The notes under the pieces: generated by a model
The model's input: only the letters and a program-made list of their open reading frames with translations
Databases searched by the model: none
Told to the model about the DNA's origin: nothing
Program-made: the position numbers and the translations under genes
Assembly (NCBI RefSeq): GCF_030867145.1
Contig: NC_134415.1
Location: 20,686,417 to 20,750,416, forward strand
Source: Opisthocomus hoazin
Lineage: Eukaryota > Chordata > Aves > Opisthocomiformes > Opisthocomidae
Length of the DNA stretch: 64,000 nt
Direction of reading: 5' to 3'
Shown: one piece after another, positions 55,836-64,000 of the stretch
How the letters are laid out: the number at the start of each line of letters is the position of its first letter
Numbering within the stretch: position 1 is the first letter of the stretch

Positions 55836-58800
55836 GTTTAAAAGTTTAGGCCTCCACATTGGTATTACCATAGTGCTTTCCTAATCTGTTCTTTCCTCCT
55901 TTCTTCTCCTGTTTGGGTGCAGTTACTGGTGATGGTCTGCAGTCCATTTGCTTGAATGTATTTGTCCTTCACTTTTGCCTTTCCTTTTCTCACCTACCCC
56001 GTGTCTCTGTTTGTTATAACTTCTCCGGTGTTGCATGCCTTTAATTTCTACCAATATCTTATCCCCCCTTCTATTATCTGTTCTCATCTTTGTCCTCTTC
56101 AATTCTTAGTACTAAAATTTCTGAGAAAGCAGTTGCCTGGCTACAGAATTGCAAGTAACTAAAGTTGTCCCACTGCCTTCTTGTTCAGCTTGGGATCCAG
56201 CTCATTTAGTTTTACTCCATTTTTGCAGATTTGCCCACTTTACAACAGAACATAATTTCTCTTTCTGTACATAGTCTTACACCTCTTTTTTATTTCCTAC
56301 AGCAGTATTTGTCAGTTGAAATTAAAGGAAAAAAAAACCCCACACATGCAACCCTTTGCCCAAGAACCAAATAACCACCCTGTAAATCCTTCCTGTATCT
56401 TTTTTCTTTTGTTGGAAAAGTGGGACTTGATTCGCTTGCCTAACTGTAGGTGTCTAGCTCTGTTTGAAGTTCCCTAGGGTATCTTGCTTGGCTTTTTCAG
56501 CTGCTGACCCAAAGGGCACTGACCTGTCTGAAAAACCTTGTGTCGTAGCTTTCAGTACTACCAAACTTACAGTATGGTTAAAAAAAATAAGAAAAATACC
56601 CCAAAAATTAAGGTATCAGGAGAGGAAAAACTGTATATAGGATAGGCCAATGGAAAGGAACTGTAAGGATTTAAGAAATTTCTCAATTTCAGACTTACAC
56701 CTATCTTACTTGTAGTCAATCCTTACCGCTTTGTTAGAATTGCTTATGCATTTTGGTAGATGAAAGAAGAACTGTGTGTGTTAAAAGAAATGATAGATTT
56801 AAATATTAATGTTTCTATCTTTTTGTCTGTTGGGAGCATATTAACTTTTCCTTTGAAATGCTGTGAAGTAAAATATTTCAAAATGTAATGCTCTTTGCCC
56901 GAGGAGAGAAAAGGAAGAGAAAGCAATATTTTTGGATAATGAAAAGCAAAAGATGTATAATACATCCTTGGAAATTTATCTCTGACTCCATGGCTTAAAC
57001 TTTATTGAAGTTATTTTAAATTCTGTGGTAGCTTTTAATTGGAAATGTAATTCCACTGAAGTAGTAATTAGCTAGTGTAGCTTCAGAAATGAGATAAATG
57101 CGGTCTGAGTGTGAAGGCTTTGCTTGCATTGTTCTTACACTGGAATGGTCATGGTCAGTAGCGCTGTGCAACACCGCACGGTTTGCCTTCTGTGAGAGGA
57201 ATAAGGGCAGAGTTGAAACTTGAGGAACTACATACTCAAGCGCTGGAGGGGCAACGAAAAGGGTATTTGTTTCATTTAGGTGAGAAGGGGAGAGAATGCA
57301 GGGCTATATTGACTTTTTTGGTGGTTTTGCTTTCAAAATTAAGATGGTAACCATTCTCAAACTATAAGCACAATAATTTTGAAATTGGCTTTGCTGGTTG
57401 AAAATTTTGTGGTTTTGCCCTAGCACAATTATATTTGAAGAGAGTAAGCCACAGATAATATCATCTAAGTGTTAAATAAAGTAGCTGTTAAAAAAATTGA
57501 TATTTCTACTAGGTCAGGACAAACTAGTAGCAGGTGACTCAAAATATTTAACACCTTCCATTTTGTAAGCTCACCGCAGAGACTAGTGTTAATATTTATG
57601 TGAAGTAAACCAGATTGGCTGTTGCATTGGCCATTGTGATTGCTTAAATACCTTTAATTTCAGTGTAAAGAAGCAGTTTTTATTTATGCATCATAGCCCT
57701 GCCAAGCAATCTGTTATCTGATGTTTTAATTTCTCTGATTTGTGGTATTTAACAAGAACAAAACTCAGATTTGGTATTGATTCCCTTAATCTTCAGTCTG
57801 ACTTGTAAGAGTGTATTTTTGTTGAGAATGTATGACAAGAAAATAGCTCATGCTCATAGTTGCGCATAGGGCAAACTCGTTCTGTGGTGCCTAATCTTTC
57901 TAGAGTCAAAGGTGTTACTTTTTGTGTTCTAGTATGGTAAATTAAGCAAGGCAGAAGAGAAACTGTATGGAAAGGGAGAGGATGGACCAGAAAAGTTACA
58001 GAGGCCAGGGGGTCACGTGTGAGTGTCTAATACAGTTCAAAAAAGGTTCTTTTTTCTTTCCTGTTAGCAACTAGATGAATGTCTTTGGATGGATGGCAGA
58101 AGTGAGACTTACTAGAATGAGATTTAACTGAGGGGATGTTATTTTCCTTTTTAAATATGTGAAAAAAATTGTTCTAGGGTCAGATCTTACCATCCTTAAT
58201 ACTAAGATGCTATATTTAACTGATGGACTGAAAACCACTGATGATAACGAAGTATTGCTCTTTTTTAACTGTTTATATTGAAGTGGAAACACAATTCCAT
58301 TCTGAACGTTTTTGTCTTTATTAATTGTCACCCAGACTGTGCGAGGTTTGATTGTAGCAGAATAAATTAGGGTTCACATTTGGTTAAAAAAACTATGGTA
58401 CTGTAGGAAGGAGTGTTAATGATTCATTAAATGATATGTTTCTGGTTTAGTTAGAAAATAAGGACAACAGCAGGATTTCTTAGGTTCCATGGAGTTGTAA
58501 AATGCTTTGGGTATGGTCTTGGCAGTAGTGTTTTGTGATTTTATGATTAACAAGTACTGAAATAATAGTTTTATTTATTTTGAAGCCTGGAGAACCCTTG
58601 AGCCATGTACTGTGTAGTACAAGTAGAAGCAATTATAAGTAACAGGAACTCAAATATCACAATGCTGATTTTGACTCTGGATTCTGGCCTTTGTACTGAA
58701 TAGTTCTTTGATACCAGTAGTTCATGAAAACTTTTAAAACTAAAATATCTGCTTAGTTGGCCACTCACTGTGGGTATGGAATGATATGCCACTAATATTA

Positions 58801-61438
58801 AGTGTAAGAAGGGGTGTAGCAGAAGGTAGTAAAGAACAACTATGAGCACGTGAGAGAGGTAATAGATTGGCCAGCTGCAGGTGTGAGGTGCCTGACCCCA
58901 GTGTGGCCATGCAACACACCTGAGTGATCGAAGAGGGTACCATCCCCAGCTGCTGGCCCTGGTCCCACAGCAGAGATCACTGCATGGGATATGCAGCTGA
59001 CCCGAACCCTGAATTGTAAAAGTTTACCACCTACCATGTTAAACTAATAGTGGCAATTTTAATTTACTGTCATACTTGAGCACTGCATGTGATGATGTTC
59101 TGGGAGCTGCTGTGAATTCGCTTCACTTCATGTTGATGTAGAACTGATAACACTGGGGAAAAAAAGTTTGTACCTCTGTGAACTTTCACATTGCACCTAT
59201 GGTCACAGCTTTCCTGAGATTCACTTGTTGCTGTTGAGCTTGCAGAGGTGAATACTGCTTATTGCCAGTCTCACTACTCTAAGCAGTCTTGGAGCCATTT
59301 GGTGATGTAGGGTTCTGCAGTTGCTTTTCACTAATCAAATGTGGAGGAGTTTTATTCTAAGCAGCCTTTCGTAGTATCTGCATAGTTGGAGTGCAGTTCC
59401 TAGTGAGCTGAGCTGTAGCTGTGCGTACTCTGTTTCATCAGCTCTGTTAAAGCAGAAATGCGGAGAAGAGAAGCATGCGACTAGCAACTGCAATATGAAA
59501 AGTGTGTGTTAAGGGAGTTACTTAGCATCACATGGCAAAAACACAGATACAATTCCTTTCTTCAGAGTTGCATTGGGCTACCTAAGTCACAGGCCAGGCT
59601 TTTTCATTGTGCGATGCTCCGAGTTATTCATAAAATGCCTCTTTATCTATGAAGCAAAGCTCAGTTAAGGAGTGTATTAAGGCGCTATGTCCTTCAACAC
59701 ATAATCTCGAGTTGCTTGCTCTGCATGTGGAAATTGGTGGGGTTGTTGTAAGGAGGATACATCATTTTTTAATTGTAGTAAATATGAAGAAAAGGGCTCA
59801 GTTATGGTGGCATAGGAACTAGCTGGTCTAGTAAATATCAATTTTTCTGAATTCTTCATAGCTGTATTATAGTTTAGTCTGTCTAGTAATTATTTTCTCT
59901 AACTTAATGTAGTTGCATTTCCTGTTGCAATTTTATGGAGTTTCCTTTAGGATTGGTGCCTGTTTTGTTCCTCTCTTAAATGAAATAAAGTATTGATTTT
60001 GTGTTGACTGTGTTGTATATTTTAACTGGCAGATCTCTACTCTGACCTTCACCCCATACTTACACATGCTCCTGACACTTGTGAAAGGAAGGTAGGAGTG
60101 CAGACAGGAGAAACCCACACTGTGCTCTACTGAGTTGCTTGATCAGCGAGTTCATGATTTGGAGTGATACTGTAGAGCATACCTACTGCAGGCTGGCCGT
60201 GGACTTCTTGGTCATGAGTGCTCATACTCTGCAAATTCACCTTTACACCATCCTTGCTTCCAGCTAAAGCCAGGATAAGTTTACAGAATATTAGCAATTA
60301 AAACGGTTATGTTTGATATCTTGAGATGGTGACATCAGTGACCCAGTGAAAAGGCTTTGTAAGATTTGTTCATCTAATGCTTTTCTCCAGTTCTGCATTC
60401 ATAATTTTTGAAAAACAAAATAAAAAGTGGTTTTACTTTCTCAGAACAGTATTGTTTATAAGGCTTACCAGTGTAGTTCACTTTGCTGTATAAATTTTAA
60501 ACAAGTGGTAATAAATTATAGGTACTGACTTCTTTCTTCTAATGCCTGCTGCCTTGCAAATCTGCTTTATGCAAAAGCTCAGAGTTATTATTTCATACCT
60601 TAATAAAGAGGAAAAAGTGATTCAAAGGTAGAGAAGTAATGCTAGATACATTTTTTTTTTTGTTCTTGAATTGCGGGTGATTTTTTTAAGCTCTTACATG
60701 CAGATGACCTCCTCTTGACCTATATGAACTCTGAAGTATGTTTACTAGTGAAATAATACAACCCAAATTTCTTTGAACTGTCACATCAGTAATTAATTGT
60801 ATATCTTGTGACACTGGCAAGATGAGAACTCAGTGCCAAGCTGTGATGAAGTTTTATATTTTTAGTTAATTTCAGTCTCTCCATTTAAATGCGTAATACT
60901 GCATTTCTCTTGGCCAGAATTTGGATAGTTGGAATGGTTCCTATTGGACTGCTTATTCTGCCTTTTAGGTGTTGGGGGTGGCAAGGAGAAGAGGGAGTAA
61001 GTGCTACTAAGTTTTAAAAGCTCTGGTATTTTGAAAATCCTGATCTTGGTAGTTTGCATCTGAGATTTATTTAATATGCAAAACACAGCAGTCTAAATGT
61101 GGTACTTCTTTAAAACAAGACCACTTTTCTAACTCTGTATTTTGAGGCAACCCTCAATAGTGCTTAAATTGCTGTTTGAGATATGAAGCAATGATGTATT
61201 TCATGTTTCATTGCTTGCAGAGGAGGAAGAAGCAGTGCCTCAGGAATTTGACTTCATCCCCCAAAACATCTGATGCTTCTCTTGCATGTGAATTTTTGTA
61301 AAAAATATATGGCTGTATACATAAAATATATTGTAGCTATTGAATTGTATATTTAAAATGTGTATCATGTACAGTATTTATTTATTTGTAAGCACATACA
61401 TAAACATGCAAACAATGTTTTCATTTATTACTTTACAG

Positions 61439-61533
61439 GGGATATAATTTTCAATGCTCACTACCCTGACTTGCCACCAGATTTTATCTTTGGAGAGGAT
61501 GCTGAATTTTTGCCAGATCCTTCTGCCTTGCAT
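61439..61533 (+). CDS. BABAM2: BABAM2 coding exon (residues 69-100)
   Basis: A 95-nt exon: two bases finishing the Trp codon, then 31 codons ([20 protein letters not shown]...FLPDPSALH). The acceptor TTTACAG precedes 61439, and the donor CAT|GTAAGT follows 61533 in phase 0. [13 protein letters not shown] is a near-invariant part of the BABAM2 UEV-like domain. The next exon should begin with the NLASW segment and lies beyond the window. The open frame reads through the donor for a short distance before a stop, as expected for intron. Confidence 0.97.
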
Positions 61534-64000
61534 GTAAGTATTTCACTGTTTGAGAACCTTGTACCATGCAAAGATACTTGGCTTTTTTAGAATAGCTTCA
61601 GCAATAGGAATTTGCAAATAACACAGAATAAAGATAAAAAACACCTTTTATCTCACTGTTATGTGACTATAAACACTTTTTCTTCTAATGTGATTTAAGA
61701 TGAATCCATAAATGTGTTTTTTTTCAAAAATATTTTAATCAAGATGCCATTTACAATAACTATAGAATGTCTTTAGCAAGATGTCTATTCAGTGTCTGAC
61801 CATCTTAAAAGATCTGTCTCAGCAAAAAGGAATGATCAATTGTGTTTTTAAAAAGAATTTCTAGCAAAAGTAGCATAATTTTGTGTGGTGATGTTGATTT
61901 TTGTTTTCCCATGAGGAAGGATAGAATGAGGTTGTATGTTGGAACCACTGCATCAAAGCAAGTGTTAGTATTGCCATAAAGACAAAGAAATGCCCTTTTA
62001 AAATGTGGGAGGGTGAAAAATTAATGAGAAAATGTTTTTACATTTTTACGTATTACTGTGGAAGAAGAAACACCACAACCTGAAACTAAACGTAGTATTC
62101 ACTATTCAAAATCAGCCTCAAGTAGTAAAGCCTTGTGTGAAGAGGCTAACAATGGTTATGCTTTTAATACACTTCCCCCTCTCAGAAGTTACTAGTAGTT
62201 ACTAAAGCCATATTAAGGTATTTGGAAACCCAGAGTGTTTTTCTGTTTTACTCTCTCACTCTCTTTGGGCTCCATTCTGCTGCCTTTGCAGACCTGCACC
62301 TTCGTTTCTGGGTCAACAGTATCATTTATCAATGGGGTTTGGACATATTTTTTCCAGTAAGCGTCCAGGGCCTGTGGTTATGGTGGAGAGTTTTAGTGGC
62401 TGTGTCAGAAACGTATGCCTTCGCCAGAGAGCTCTACTGTAATTCCTGCTTGGTCACCCACACAGCAGGTCGTGATCTCATTTCTGTTTTTTTCTAAATT
62501 TTCAACGTTTGTTAGAAAGTTGACCAAAAAAGCAATTGACACTTCAAGTATATTTCATTTTATATGGGTGTATGGGAGCCACGGGCCCAAACATGCATCC
62601 AAGAAGTCTCTTTTAATTGAACTTCTCCTGGTGTAGAGCCTTACTAGGGAAGAGACTCTTTGCATATTCCTCTCCGGCAACCTCTCTTGTGCTTTATAAG
62701 CATGTCTGCAGTGCAGCTGGGTGATTGCATCAGACATGGGAGCTCCCGAAAGTAAGTCAGAGGCTGTTGTGCAGTACTGTTCAGTGCTGGGGTACAGGTG
62801 TCGTGGTGGAAGAACATGAGGCAGTGGCCACAAAGTGGAACATGTCCTTGCCACGTGATGTGACAGATGTGTTGTTTTTTGTTTTTAACTTTATTCACCT
62901 CATATGAAGTTATATTGAGAAACTACACAATCTTAAAACAATTTATTTTAATAATTATTTTTAGCATACCTAACAGAATTTTTAAAAGGTGAACGTCTTA
63001 TTTCTTTTCTTCCACCAATCACTTTCCCGTTAAGCTCACTAACTCCTTTGGGAAGGAGTCATGGTACTGCTGAATAGCTGTTTTCTTAGGCTCGTTTATA
63101 GAGAAGATTTTACTTCTCTGTATGGTGGTCTTCTTCATATGATGGTCTACAACTGTTTTCACAATCTTTTATTTACCAGTTCTCCTATTTTCCCTGCTTT
63201 CTGTTTTGTTGTTTCACAACCTTACAACCTCTTGAGAAGTATTCACACTAGCAACCACTTTCAGCCATTGGTGTTAAAGGAAGAGGATCACTTTTTAACA
63301 TGCTGGAAAGCTGAAATTAATAACAAATAGCAAATTAGACTGCTGTGTTTTGCATATTAAATAAAGATAATTTTGGGCATCTTGCAGAAATGCTGTTCAG
63401 ATGGAATGTGATATGATGCCATATTTCTCATGTGAAAAGAAATCACTAGCACTAGTGGATCCACAGGGAAACCTGCAAATATAAAAACATTCTCAGTTTT
63501 CTTTCTTTTTTTCTTACATTGTTCATAATTATACTTCTTTTGAGAGCATTTCTTTTCTTTTGCCTAAGCGCAGAACAGACTTCCCGTCCTCTTCATTGGA
63601 AAGTGGCTTGAGGAGCCATTTGCTCCTTGTTGCATAATGAGATATTAACCAGCCTATTTTAAAATTAATTAAAAACAAACCAAAAAGAAATTTGCAAGCC
63701 CATAGCTTTCCTTTGGTCATTATGCCTTGCTATAGTATTCACTATGTAAATGTAACCTTTTTTGATAAGGTCCTTGGTCATTCTCCTGCAGTCCATCCTG
63801 ATGTTACCGGAGCATATTATCTCCACCTTGCAGCTATGGCCTGTATGGTGTATTTTTGTTTTTGCATTCACCTTTTAATGTTCAACATAGTTTGCAGAGT
63901 TTTTCTTCACAATGTTACATTAACAATAACTTGCTTATTACGCTAAGTATTTGAATAACTCCATTTCTCCACAGATCTCAGAACTGTTTAATGAAGGTAA
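61534..64000 (+). other. BABAM2: BABAM2 intron 4 (open at right edge)
   Basis: About 2.5 kb of AT-rich intron after the donor GTAAGT. No BABAM2 coding segment is seen. The last bases contain an acceptor-like CCACAG followed by 22 bases and GTAA (63975-63996), which do not match the expected next BABAM2 exon. Other open frames (for example 62222-62497 and 63061-63330) have no known similarity. Confidence 0.7.

Larger units (their letters stand above)
46802..61438 (+). other. BABAM2: BABAM2 intron 3
   Basis: A 14.6-kb intron from GTAAGT to acceptor TTTACAG. It holds an old CR1 (47545-48073), the long CR1 (about 48700-52290), another CR1 (55474-55835, antisense) and an unexplained exon-like block at 53516-53654. 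A moderately GC-rich patch at about 58850-59035 has no assignable identity. The rest is AT-rich intron. Confidence 0.8.

Overview
This window is vertebrate nuclear DNA, almost certainly from a bird. It holds large introns, a GC-rich CpG-island promoter, many CR1 (chicken repeat 1) retrotransposon copies with the CR1 3' tail, and one avian-type retroviral LTR. The genes belong to the conserved head-to-head pair RBKS (ribokinase) and BABAM2/BRE (BRCA1-A/BRISC complex subunit). The species cannot be fixed from the sequence alone.

Layout. Positions 1-24180 carry the 5' part of RBKS on the minus strand. Exon 1 is at 24180-24131, exon 2 at 5512-5380, and exon 3 is cut by the left edge at 33-1. The introns between them are about 18.6 kb and 5.3 kb. 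A CpG island at about 23.8-25.4 kb spans both gene starts and should act as a bidirectional promoter. From about 24.6 kb to the right edge the window holds the 5' part of BABAM2 on the plus strand. Its coding exons are at 27919-28046 (start codon), 46725-46801 and 61439-61533, joined by introns of about 18.7 and 14.6 kb. A further intron is open at the right edge. All five exon junctions whose two sides both lie in the window and are coding keep phase and have GT/AG splice sites. The window therefore supplies 72 residues of RBKS and 100 residues of BABAM2.

Mobile DNA. The main element is a long, apparently young CR1 LINE at about 48.70-52.29 kb. It keeps an ORF1 piece with a GDSL-type esterase domain and a nearly intact endonuclease/reverse transcriptase ORF2 broken by one net frameshift. 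Older CR1 pieces lie near 13.2, 15.4, 30.5, 36.4-37.6, 47.5-48.1 and 55.5-55.8 kb. A solo endogenous-retrovirus LTR sits at 44879-45413. The rest is AT-rich intron with simple repeats (notably a 24-base G run) and faint traces of very old repeats.

The two genes are not a metabolic unit. RBKS phosphorylates ribose in the cytosol. BABAM2 scaffolds the BRCC36 K63-deubiquitinase complexes. They share only a promoter region. No operon, CRISPR, tRNA or rRNA was seen. The least explained item is an exon-like block at 53516-53654 (acceptor, 45-codon ORF and AATAAA) inside BABAM2 intron 3.
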